Positions 11,601 through 21,907 of a stretch of DNA of 64,000 nt are shown piece by piece. The stretch lies in contig OZ034971.1 in NCBI GenBank assembly GCA_964030785.1, positions 40,132,804 through 40,196,803 on the forward strand, given 5' to 3'. The notes under the pieces were generated by a model. That model was not told where the DNA came from. It searched no databases and saw nothing but the letters and a program-made list of their open reading frames with translations. The translations under genes and the position numbers were made by a program. The DNA comes from Siderastrea siderea (Eukaryota; Cnidaria; Anthozoa; Scleractinia; Rhizangiidae). Every line of letters starts with the position of its first letter. The first letter of the stretch is position 1.

Positions 11601-12523
11601 AGCCACCAGACAGACCATGGTCGAAAATTGGATGTGACCTGTTCGAGTTCAATGGTGTTCACTACTTGCTGAGCGTAGATTACTATTCCAAATGGATAGA
11701 AGTTGCCAAGCTAGACGACATAACCAGTAGCAATATTATCTGTCACCTGAAGAGTCAATTTGCAAGGCACGGTATCCCTGATGAACTTATCAGCGACAAC
11801 GACCCCCAGTACGCATGTTCAGCATTCAATGATTTTAGCAGAAGTTATGGTTTTGTGCACACCACCTCAAGTCCTCTCTATCTGCAGTCAAATGGTGCAG
11901 TCGAAAGAGCCATGCAAACCATTGAGAATCTCCTCAAGAAAGGACAAGATCCCTACAAGGCTTTACTGAACTACAGAAACACTCCCTTGGATGGGATAGG
12001 CCTGTCTCCTGCTCAAATCCTAATGGGTCGCAGACTTAAAACGTCTATTCCAACTAGTGCTGAGCTTCTAAAACCACAGGGAACCCCAGAAATCAAACAG
12101 CACCTTCAGGAGATAAAAGAAAGACAGAAGTTCTATTATGACAAACATTGTAGTAAAGAGTTGCCGCCTCTGGACAAAGGTGATCAGGTGTCTCTGAAGC
12201 ATGACAAGAAGTGGATCCAAGCTACAGTAGTTGAAAAGTACCACACGCCCAGGTCATACATTGTTCAGGCGCCTGGAGGTTAGAAGTATAGGAGAAATCG
12301 TAGACACCTGAACAAGAGTCGAGTATCGCAAGCACTAAACAAAGCGACTGTGGAAACTTCACAAAATAGACAAGCCAGTTCTCCTGCATGTAACCAAACC
12401 AACCTCAATGGCAGTTTCCATGAAACAGAAACACTGTCTGAACATGCACTAAAACCAGCGATGCGTACCTGCTCTGTTCGACTAGTGAAACAGCCCACCT
12501 ACCTCAAGGACTATGCACAGTGA
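8618..12523 (+). pseudogene. Gypsy gag-pol polyprotein, disrupted
   Basis: Reading from 8618: a retrotransposon Gag segment, then a CCHC-like zinc knuckle pair near 9250-9350, an aspartic protease with DTGA near 9513, reverse transcriptase up to the VDD motif near 10365, RNase H (SVDASSKG near 10797), integrase HHCC zinc region near 11450-11560, and a DDE core (SDNDPQY near 11790). Damage: TAG at 8858-8860, TGA at 10376-10378, a frameshift near 10853, another near 11550, and TAG at 12281-12283; homology continues past each and ends with a stop at 12521-12523. Gag and Pol appear to share one frame originally. This class is often annotated K02A2.6-like in cnidarian genomes. Confidence 0.9.
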
Positions 12524-12583
12524 TTTGTTCAAAGACTATGAACACTGATTTGTTTCCAGAACTGTGAACAGTGACTTGTTTTG
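12509..12583 (+). repeat. Three 25-base repeats before the polypurine tract
   Basis: Related units of about 25 bases start at 12509, 12534 and 12559, each containing an ACASTGAYTTGTT core. They overlap the end of pol and lead toward the purine tract AAAAAAGAAAGGGAGA (12659-12674) that abuts the 3' LTR. Confidence 0.7.
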
Positions 12584-12674
12584 TTTTCTTTCTTAATGTT
12601 GTTGTTTCCATTTGTTGAAAGCCTTAAGAACATACTACCTAGTCGAGTTTGTTGTTTTAAAAAAGAAAGGGAGA

Positions 12675-12778
12675 TGTCATGTATGCTGTCATCAAATTGT
12701 ACCATAGGCATGATGGGTAAAAAATATACCACGAGGTTTTTGAGTCAAGATGGCGTACCAAATGTAAAATCCATGTCA
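12675..12778 (+). repeat. 3' LTR of Gypsy element
   Basis: It is 104 bases, one mismatch to the 5' LTR by eye, and is preceded directly by the polypurine tract and followed by the target duplication TAATT. Confidence 0.95.
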
Positions 12779-12783
12779 TAATT

Positions 12784-12870
12784 GGTGTCAATGATTTAAG
12801 AAATATGAATTTGAAATCAAATAAACGCCCTCGAATAAACACCACCCTTGAATAAACGCCGCATTAGAAA
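12784..12870. repeat. Short-motif repeat element, right part
   Basis: Three more copies of the AATAAACGCC motif lie at 12818-12860. With the left part at 8148-8436 they reconstruct the site that the Gypsy element entered. Confidence 0.6.
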
Positions 12871-12889
12871 TGATGTATGTGAAAAACCA

Positions 12890-14777
12890 GGATGGTTCTG
12901 CGAGCAAAATTTCTCAATAAAAACAAATGTTTTCAGTGCACGTTTTATTTCCGGTTTGCGAGATTTTCTGCTGTATTAAGTTTTTTTGCACACGCAACTT
13001 TTAATACTAGAAATTTCAATATGTTGTGTGTACTAGGCTACGTGCGTGCAACTAATATCCTTTCAAACCTCCTTAAACTGTTCCTGCAGTAATATTATGT
13101 GATGTTAAATTGTTTTAATTTTTATTTTCTTAGTGTATTAAAGTCAATTTGCACAGTGGAGAGAGTTTGGGAGAATAAAAGCAAAAGTTCACAGAATCAT
13201 TCAAGTTCTCTCAAACTCACTGCACTACATTAATGTACTAATCTGTGCTGAAAACACTCGGTCAGTTATTATGACAATAAATTTATTGTTCTTCTTCTTT
13301 GTTAATTAGTTTGAGATTACATGAGTGAGACTCACATGTATATATGTAAACACTGCGCGCAGTGTTTTAAAACATTATGTTTTAAACATTATAAGAACTT
13401 ATTACAATAGATTTTATTCTTCATGAATCTGTGTTTACAACCTCTGGGACATGATTACCTCCCCATGAGAGGTTCTGGGAGAATTTCAGAGTATGTCCTT
13501 TTAAGGTTCACCTACAAACACTTGAAGTTGTCTCAAACACACTGTTGTTAACCTATTTTTACATTAATAGCCAGTATGTAAAACTTTTATGGCATAGAGT
13601 GGTAATTTACTAAACCCATGAAACAGTATCTAACAATTAGTGTGTAATAGTCTAAGCCGAACAAAAGAAAACAATGGAATGAGTGTGTAATAGTGCGTAA
13701 CAGTAAATAGTATCTATTTCACGGGTTAAGTAAAATCACTTTAATCATATCCATACCTTAATTTGTGTTCTTATTAATTTTTGGCAGTCTAAAGTCAAGA
13801 CACAAGAAACAGTTAGGGATATGATGGAGAATATCAGAGTATACTGCTTTCTCCATTAAACTGGTTCACGTGAGCTTTCTGATTCTCCCAAACCTTTTTG
13901 TGATGTTTTTCCTCATGATCTGAGCCTAATTGTGAATTAACATACACGAGTGTTTTGTATATAATCTTAATGTTGTTTTATCAATAAAATGAAATGCTTT
14001 AGATTTCATTCACTGAGTGTCACAGTGTATTTTCTTTTATCTTTAAAATTTCCACTTTATACTTCTCATATATTTTCCTTGTCTTTCTGAAGGGACAGAC
14101 ATTACAATTAAGTATTTTATACAACGAGAAAGGTTGTTTCAATTCAAGGGCAAAAACTCTGCATTGAATGGTACTTTGAAAAATTTATTTAAGAAATTGA
14201 TATACTTGTGGAATCACAGTTATGAGGGTGGGGTGGTAGATGGAGCTTAAAGGCGCCCGGCAATTGTGGGATATTATGAAAAGAGATGTTTGCACCCTGG
14301 CTAGAGGTGGGATGGGCTCTCTCCTGATCAGTTTTTTAAGAGGAATGCAGCAAAGTATTGAAATCTGTACCAGCAAATTTCCCAGTCAACTCGCCCTAGG
14401 TCAAAGTGGGATTAAAGCCAACAAATATCACAACCTCAGTCAACTCACCCCCCCCCCCCGCCCCTGGGGGATACTCCCTTACATGGCCTATACAGTGAGG
14501 TGCTGCTGGACAGGGTATAGTTTTCACCCTCTTTGCCCTTCATGTAAACAGGGAATATAATTTTATGTGAGCCTGTCCTAAACGGGGTATGGTCAGTATG
14601 ATTGTCGTTGTTAATTAAATATGGCTGATACAGTATTTAGCAATCTGCATTGGGGACGTTTGCTGGTATTTGAAACAATTTAAAACTGGGAGTGTTGTCA
14701 TTTGCCCTACACAGGGCCTAAAGTGGAGGGTGTGGTCCTACAAAGGGTAGGTATTGTAGGGCTTTTTTGTCCTAAAA
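12890..14777 (+). repeat. Block B, inverted relative to 37403-39090
   Basis: The reverse complement of 37403-39090 follows this stretch closely, for example the GGGATATGATGGAGAATATC region near 13820 against 38390-38410, and 14240-14440 against 37840-38040. From 14446 it contains an older MITE of the CCCTGTTTAGGACA family, interrupted by the 14778-19943 element. No gene is supported; the 106-codon open stretch at 14240-14560 is repeat sequence. Confidence 0.85.
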
Positions 14778-14917
14778 CAATCTCGTACCCAGAGTCCACT
14801 GGCTTTTTGGTCAGCGGGAGGGCCCCAGTGGAGACTCTGGGATAATGGCATTTCTTATCCCAGAAAACGTGGGATTCCGGTTTTTGTGCGTATGCTTAAG
14901 TTCAAAATGGAAGTCAA

Positions 14918-15086
14918 ATGCCCCAAAATGGCAGCCATGTAATCCGTACACCAGAAGGCAGCTCTAGGCCGGTTGATTCTTACACACGATTGAAGGCAGT
15001 TGAAATTTTTGAACAAGAGGACCAGAGTGAAAGTCTGAAAGATAGAGCGTCTGGCGCCGTCTCTGGTAACGTCTCTGGAGCCTTCG
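14918..15086 (+). other. Exon-like reading frame inside the TIR element
   Basis: An ATG at 14918 opens 56 codons (MPQNGSHVIRTPEG...) ending at a consensus donor, TTCG|GTGAGT at 15086/15087. Codon-like composition and the donor suggest a first exon, either of the element's own gene or captured from the host. I recognise no domain, and no partner exon was found. Confidence 0.3.
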
Positions 15087-16682
15087 GTGAGTGTCTTTCT
15101 TTAATACTTTGGTATCAGAAAATTAAATATACGCAGCGAGTTCCACATCTTTATCCTGCTTTATCTTTCAAATCTTTCATATCTTATTTACAATCCCAAA
15201 ATGTATGGATAGTAAAATCGCTTCATCAGATTTTCGTATTACCATTGTAGAGTTCTATTTTTTTCTAGATTTTGGTATGGAATGCGAATATTCATTTGAC
15301 CATTTTCTTGCACATAAAAATAAGTAATAAATTATTATCGTTTTTTCACAACAATTTGCTATGAGATGCATATTTGCTTCAAATGCTTTTTTGGCCTCTT
15401 TAGTTTCTTTATTGAATAGGGCATTCCAATATTTCATCATGCGCTCTCCTCCTCCTTCTCTTTCAGTGTCATCTATTAAATTTCATGACGAAGACACTCA
15501 GCTTTAAAGACTTGCAGTCGGTGATTGAAGATCTTGTTTTCCTGGTCATCAGTTTAGAGATCATTGACTGGGGAAAGAAGGGGCTCTGAAGCCTCTGGAG
15601 GACTGGCAATTTCACTGAATCAGCTCCAGGAAGATGCAACTATTCTAACAGGCTTGGCCATTTTCTATAGGCAGCCATAAACATTTACCATTCAAAGCTG
15701 GAATCTGTTTTTACCAAGGACATTAAAATGTTATGGGCTTGCTTAAAAAGATTTAGTTGTGGGTGTTCCACTGAGGACTGGGAAACCCTACCCCATCTCA
15801 GACCAAAAATGTTTTAAATTCTGACCTCATATTAGACTAACGAGTTAAATGTATTATTTTCACACATTTTGTAACAACAGAAACTAGAAAGGAAGGCTAG
15901 GAAACATCTAATCGGGCACAATAAAGAAAGGAACTGTCAATACTGTTTATATGAATTTCAAATAAGTAGAAAAGTTTACCCTATCTCAGACTAAATGGCC
16001 AAAATTGGAACTACTTTACTGACTGGCCAAAAATAGGAACCCATCCAGCAGCCCATACCTGTATGCTGTATATGGGGTAGTAACCCCCCCCCCCTGCCCC
16101 CAAAACCCTGAAGAAGATGTACTCTAGGTTTCTCAGCTTGACTTAAAATCTATGAAGAACTTTTCCCCACTGCTATAATGTGCTGCAAACATTTCAACAT
16201 TTGTCTGGAGGTTATTTCCAACCACAATTGGGATTTCTAAGTTGGGACACTGGCAAATTTTTTGCATGGTCATTGTCCGATTACCAACTGTTATTTGAAA
16301 CTTTACCAGTGGGGAGTAAAAAATAAAAACATTGTCATTGACAAAAAGATATAAAATAAAGTAACATAATTATCTGGAGACAGAATAATACAGATTAATT
16401 TATTATTTTTATTTTGTTCTGTAGCTGATGTGTATCACCCACTGTCATGGTTCTTGAAGAGTGTAGATAATGACAGTTTGGTTTACTTTTGATAGTAACA
16501 TTAATTGTTATATAGAATTAAAAAATGTCCAGTTTCAATAAACATCTTCTGCAAAGTATGTGCTTAACTTTATTTAAACCCCAGGTCCCCCAAGTATGAC
16601 AATTTCAATGGGCTGCAGTTGGTGAAACCAGTGTAGTCAGTTGTAATAAATGTTTCTTTTTTGTGTGGTAAACATTTCGACA

Positions 16683-17096
16683 GGGGTGGGGGGGGCACTT
16701 GAAGGGAAGTTTGGGTGGGGGTGTGCTGCCAAGGCCTTCAAACCCTGACCCTGTTTAAGGCAAAATCCATTCATTTTGCTACCCTGTTTAAGACAAGAGA
16801 CCTTCTTTTGTGACCAGAAAAATTTATTTCAGGGAGTATATTTTTTTTTAAGTAAATGACATCATAGAATTAGATTTTAAAAATTGTTTGCACCACACAT
16901 GTAGACCGCTCACTGTCAAAGTTTACACCCTGTTGAAGGCTTTCAGTCCAGAAATACATACATACATACAAAAACTTTATTTTTTCTTGCTAAATAGTGC
17001 TAAATAGTGAAATTGTATACCCTGTTTTAGATGCAAGACCCTGAAAAACATACCCTGTTGGGTAGCACAATAAGGGAGTGCCCCCTCCCCCCAGAA
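16683..17096. repeat. MITE of the CCCTGTTTAGGACA family
   Basis: It begins with a G run (GGGGTGGGGGGGGCACTT) and ends with CCCCCTCCCCCC, with internal variants of ACCCTGTTTAAGACA at about 16750, 16785 and 17020. Related copies lie at 14446-14777 (continued 19953-20005), 29242-29555 and 37403-37833. Confidence 0.6.
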
Positions 17097-18593
17097 AACA
17101 TTGTATTTCAACAGGAGCCCATGATTTCAATAATACAATTCAAATTCATGTAGGTTATATAGCTTCGAAGGTATTAGACAATTTCTTAAAAGTATGACCA
17201 AACATTGTCATCCAAAACATCCAGTGATCTTGAATACTGGTTGTGCTTCAATTTATAAATGTTAATTGTGATTGCATATGGAAACTGGTTGACAGGCCTG
17301 CCAGAACAGCAAAACAGAGCAAATGAAAAGATTTCAAATACTGCATTTTCTAATTTATTTAACTTTCGACTTCTGCATCCCAGTGTTTATTCAGGGCCAA
17401 GCCTTAAAATGACAAATACGTGAGTACGTGTCTCATTTGCACACACAGATTGACACAACATTTATTACCTGAGTTATTGCTAGTGAGTATAAGTTCAATT
17501 TATTTCCAGGACAACACAGGCATCTAAGCATATATTTGTTTATATTTATTCTAAACATATATATAGAGACACACAAATTTAAGCCTCCTGCAATCGGAAG
17601 CTGTCAGTGTCTGTGGGGAAGGGGGGGGAGGAGTACTTTCCCATAAATTAGGGTTTGGGTTTTTTAGCCAATCTGGAAAAACATAGGCTGTATCCCTTTA
17701 GACTTTGAGGCTAAATTGGAATTTCCAGAGGCATGGGGGAGTCCAAACCGATGTAAAAACCTTCCTTGAGAGGGGTATGGATATTTTCTGGATCCACACA
17801 TGAATTTTATGATGTAGAGGTAAAAAAGTTACGTAGTTATAGCTATATCCATCCTTGTAATGTTAATATTTTAAATGAAATTCTAGGCAAATAATCAGAA
17901 CCACAGAAAAAATAGGAAATTGCCAGATCAGCTCCACTGCTAACAAACATTATTACAAAAAATCATTTATATTCAGATTTGTTTTGTAGTGGTTGTATGT
18001 TTTGCAGTGGTTGTAGGGCTAGCTAAGGAGGGTCATGGACAATTTTCTTTTTATTATACTTTTGAAGCTCTGCTTTTTAAAGATTAATAAAAATACTCAC
18101 TTCAAAATACCAGTGAAAATCAAAAAGGTTACAGGTTGATAGTCCTGGCAGGTCACATATTATTTTCGCATCTTAATGATTAAAAACATAGCTTGCATGA
18201 ATACATGGGCCCTTTTAGCTTGATTGTAACTAGAACATCAATATGTCAGATAGATTACCCTTACTATTAAGGTGTTCAGTTCCAAGGATAAAGGTCATGA
18301 CCTTTTGGATAAGGCTGAGCTCCCTTCCACGTCTCCATATGCCACACACATTGGGGTGATTTGATCTTTCTTTTTGACAACTGGAACACAATTGTGGAAA
18401 GGAAATCAAGAACTACAGTCCTGAGCTCTCTTTTTCACGTCCTCAATGATAAGTGTATACATATAATACTGACCCATGACAAGTTCAGTGACGGTGGTTT
18501 CGTTTCTTTTCTGAAAATGTGCACAACTGAGGGGCCATGTTTTCCATGTTTCTTTTTACACAGTGACAGCTTCACCTTTAATTTGTCCCCGAG

Positions 18594-18811
18594 GCTAACC
18601 CTATCACTCCCAGAGTCAGTTATGGAGACCTAAGGTGATTCTAACTTTTGAGTCTGTGAACAAAGTCCTATCGTGTGACCAATTAAATGAAACCTCGTCA
18701 GCAGTACTTTCACATGGTACTTAAAAATATATATTTTAGTATTTAACAAAATGGAATTTGGGATTCATCTTGAGTTTTGATTTTAAGCACTCTTGGGAGT
18801 GAAAGGGTTAA
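18594..18811. repeat. MITE with TTAACCCTTTCACTCCCA ends
   Basis: The left end reads CTAACCCTATCACTCCCAG and the right end is the reverse complement TTAACCCTTTCACTCCCAAG. A second copy lies at 32492-32709, sharing the interior TTTTGAGTCTGTGAAC. TTAA plus CCCTTT ends suggest a piggyBac-like non-autonomous family; that class is inference. Confidence 0.65.
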
Positions 18812-19952
18812 CATGTTGAATGAAAAAGTACATGTATTTGGAAGAATCTAGTATTTCGACACTCGGGTCTCTCAAAGACTTAATTTATAGTTGCATACAG
18901 TGTCACTATCCTTTTGCACTAAGAACGTGTGTTGAACATTCAAATAATGACAGACAATTGTTTAATTATAATAATTAAATCTTGACAAAAGTAAGATTTG
19001 TTTAAAATGTTTCGACGACGAAAGATTTAGTTCCGTCATAAAAAAAATGCAGCTTAGATTAACTTTAAGCCGACCCCAAAAGAGCTTGATCTTTATTATA
19101 TTGGACTGGAAAAACTTTTCTTTTGCAATAAAATTAATTAAAATATTTTGCAAGATAATATTTATTACATGTCTGGATAGATTTACCTCCACTTTCTCAT
19201 AACTATCATCTGCGTCTGCAGGTTTTTGTAGAGGCTTCGAAAGATTGGTTCAGAACAGAGAGACTCTCGTTCTTGCTCTGTGCTCGTTTTCAATTTTCCT
19301 CCGTTTTAAGCCGTGCGAAGGACTTCGATCCCCGATGGTTCTTCTGTAATTTAAACTTTTAGTCATTGTCAGTACACGAAGCTACTTTTCCTCCTTTCCC
19401 TTTCTTTGTTATTGCAGATATTGTTAAAAGTTCAACCTTTTCAATTATGCCCTTTATTTGATGAGAGGATCGGTAAATTGGAGTTGCTACAAACCAGTAA
19501 AACGTCAATGTCGTGTCCCGTCGATCGAGTCAGCTACGAGCAGAACGGCCGCGGCAATGATCTTCCATCGAAGCTGCTTGTATCTTCACCGTGATTCACC
19601 GTCAGACGACGGCATTGCATACCAAATTACCACACAAAAACGGTCAAAAACGGCTAAAGTTACTCAGACTGGTGCCCGTCCGAAAAATACTTTGTTTACC
19701 ATCAAACTTTCAATGAAACTGAATTGGTCGCAGGCTTCTGGTTTGTTGGCTACATACAAGCTACTCAATCAGCCAATCAAAAAAATTATAATTTTCCTTA
19801 GGTTTCCGGTTCAGTGAAATTTCCGCCGTTCCCTTTGTTTTATGATCAGCCAATCAAAAAAATAGATTTTTCCCATTATCCCAGAGTCTCCACTGGCGCC
19901 CTCCCGCTGACCAAAAAGCCAGTGGACTCTGGGTACGAGATTGGTCCTAAAA

Positions 19953-21308
19953 AGGGTGAGGGGCACTCCTATAGCCAAACATGAGTCAAGTCCCCAAGTG
20001 TTTAGACCAGAACGCACAAACCTCACGCTATTTCAGACCGAAATGGTCAGTTCCCACAAGGTTATTTCCAATGCTGCAAAGATATTTCTCGGAAAGGTAA
20101 ACATGGTTTCTAGGAATCAGCAATGTTTATCGGGAGATGAGCTCGCGACTAGGTCACGCAACAACAACAACAACGACAATTGTCCAGTTTAAGTACAACT
20201 TAAGGCATCCCCCTTGAAAAATTGTTTTATTTCTGTTGGAGGAACAGGAGGGGTGAAATGGAAATAATTAGAACTGATTTCTTGTTGAAATTTGTGTTAT
20301 GCAAGCGGACTTCACAGAACGTAAGTAAAAGCTATTTCTTAGAAAAGCGGAAACACTTGTTATCGTTTTACGTCATCTGAGGGCATCGGGGGAATCCCCG
20401 AATTTTACGTTACCACCCGGATCTGTCTGCCGCTCAACTGAAATTTATTCTTATAATCTTCAACCAGACTGAATTTTTTAATGGCTTTTTTTAAATTTTC
20501 GACCGCTGCTAAAATTGGTTCTAATCGCAAGTTATAGCTAACGAGTGTAATAGCGTACTCTAACTCATACTATTTTCTCACGGTACTATTTGGCAAACGC
20601 ATTTTGAACAGTTTTGGCTATTTAATAATAAACTTATAACGCTGGGATATTGACATTAAGCATGATCAAGATACAAATTGGAATCGTTTTAGTGACAAAT
20701 TTAAAGCACCTGTCACTACACCGATTTTAATGCACTGATTACTGCGTCAGAGATACAGAGCTAGAATATTATATCTTAGATATCGTATCACAGTGCAATT
20801 ATGTACCTCAAAAAGTGGTCTCGTGTCTTAGTTCAGAATTCAGTCGCATGCGATTGGAAGTGAAAAGTAAAACCAACTGGGGGTGGGGAGAAGATGGGGA
20901 TGAAAGCGAGGATGAGTCCACTCGGCATTTATAGAAGAGAAGAACTCGTGGAGGGGATGAATACATGCAGGAGAAGGTGGGGATAAAAGCGAGGATGAGC
21001 CAACTCGGCATTAGAAGAGAAGAACTTGTGGATAGGGTAAATACATGCAGGAGAACGTGCGTTAAGTGAACGGTCCGCTAACACACTTTGGAGTGCACGT
21101 GTTCAAGCTCAAAAAACAGGAAACGAACTACATCATGACAAAAGTAATGTAAAATAGCTTTTTGAGTTGTTCAATAGAGGCCCGTCCACCTCTTTCTGTT
21201 GTAATAGTTTTTTTTCTTCCATTCGAAAATTAAAAGCTACTTTGTAGTGACTTAGCTTGTTTACTGTTCAAGGTCATCGTTTTCGAAAACCTTCTTTTTC
21301 GATCGTCA
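19953..21308 (+). repeat. Block C, inverted relative to 35410-36745
   Basis: From about 20060 the reverse complement of 36745-35410 is followed closely: AATTCTCGGAAAGGTGAACC-like sequence, the CAA microsatellite at 20158, the 20395-20480 region against 36310-36420, and 20870-21100 against 35740-35900. The first 50 bases are the tail of the MITE that the 14778-19943 element split. No gene is seen. Confidence 0.85.
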
Positions 21309-21907
21309 ACTATTACTCATGTGTTTGTCATATGTCGCCTGCCTAGTAGTGAAGGAAAATAATGTGATGATATTTACTTCATTGTTGACAAGAAGTCGAA
21401 ATGGACTAGTAACAGCCAGGTCACTTTTGATTCCCCATGATGCTCCCCTTCCCTTCGGACCCAGGAGAAAAAAATTAGATTATCAATATTTGGACAGGCC
21501 ACGTAACTAGTTTCTCTTTAACAGCATATTTTAGGAGGAATTGTTGACCCCTGTCATTGATCCCACATTGTTAGAGCAAGACAAAGTTTAATGTTATGTA
21601 TGAATCCAAACATGTTTTAGCCTGGATGTCAAATACAGGCTGTAAAGTCAATCTACCTAGCGCGTATCCAGATACTAGTATTTAAATAAATCCAGTCTCC
21701 AAAATCACACGAGAGATCAAATGATCAAAAAATGACAAAGAGGAACATGACAATCGCTGCAAGATTTTGGATTTCCATGAAATTTCTGGAAATTGAGTCA
21801 GGCTTGTACTTTACGTCGATTGTAAATTTGTTTATTTTTGAATTTTTAAGTTTGCCACAACCATTTGAAACCATAGTTTGTAGATGGATGTCAAAACAGC
21901 ATGAAAG
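21309..21907 (+). repeat. Block D, proximal part, before the Penelope insertion
   Basis: It is direct homology to 41296-41885, including GCATATTTTAGGAGGAATTG, which is present at 21521 and 41491 and inverted near 6060. It ends at GTCAAAACAGCATGAAAG, where the Penelope-like element begins. The 63-codon open stretch at 21319-21510 is repeat. Confidence 0.85.

Larger units (their letters stand above)
8437..12778 (+). mobile_element. Gypsy (Metaviridae-type) LTR retrotransposon, full length but inactive
   Basis: Two 104-base LTRs (8437-8540 and 12675-12778) begin TGTCATG and end CATGTCA, differ at one base by eye, and are flanked by a five-base target-site duplication TAATT (8432-8436 and 12779-12783). 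A primer binding site follows the 5' LTR and a purine tract precedes the 3' LTR. Internally the order is Gag, zinc knuckle, protease, RT, RNase H, integrase, which is the Gypsy order. No env-like gene is visible. The coding region has three in-frame stops and two frameshifts. Confidence 0.95.
14778..19943. mobile_element. 5.2-kb terminal-inverted-repeat DNA element without visible transposase
   Basis: Terminal inverted repeats of 70 bases (14778-14847 and 19874-19943) start CAATCTCGTACCCAGAGTCC and match at all but about one position. A nine-base duplication GTCCTAAAA flanks the element (14769-14777, 19944-19952). The inverted copy at 37403-37560 is an empty site, which confirms insertion. 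Each terminal repeat itself folds, since CCCAGAGTCCACTGG pairs with CCAGTGGAGACTCTGGG inside it. Nine-base duplications are typical of Mutator-like elements, but hAT and P types make eight, so class is tentative. The interior has no transposase-like reading frame. It holds other repeats (15760-16100, 16683-17096, 17600-17830, 18594-18811) and two gene-like snippets (14918-15086 and near 19458-19750). Confidence 0.85.
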
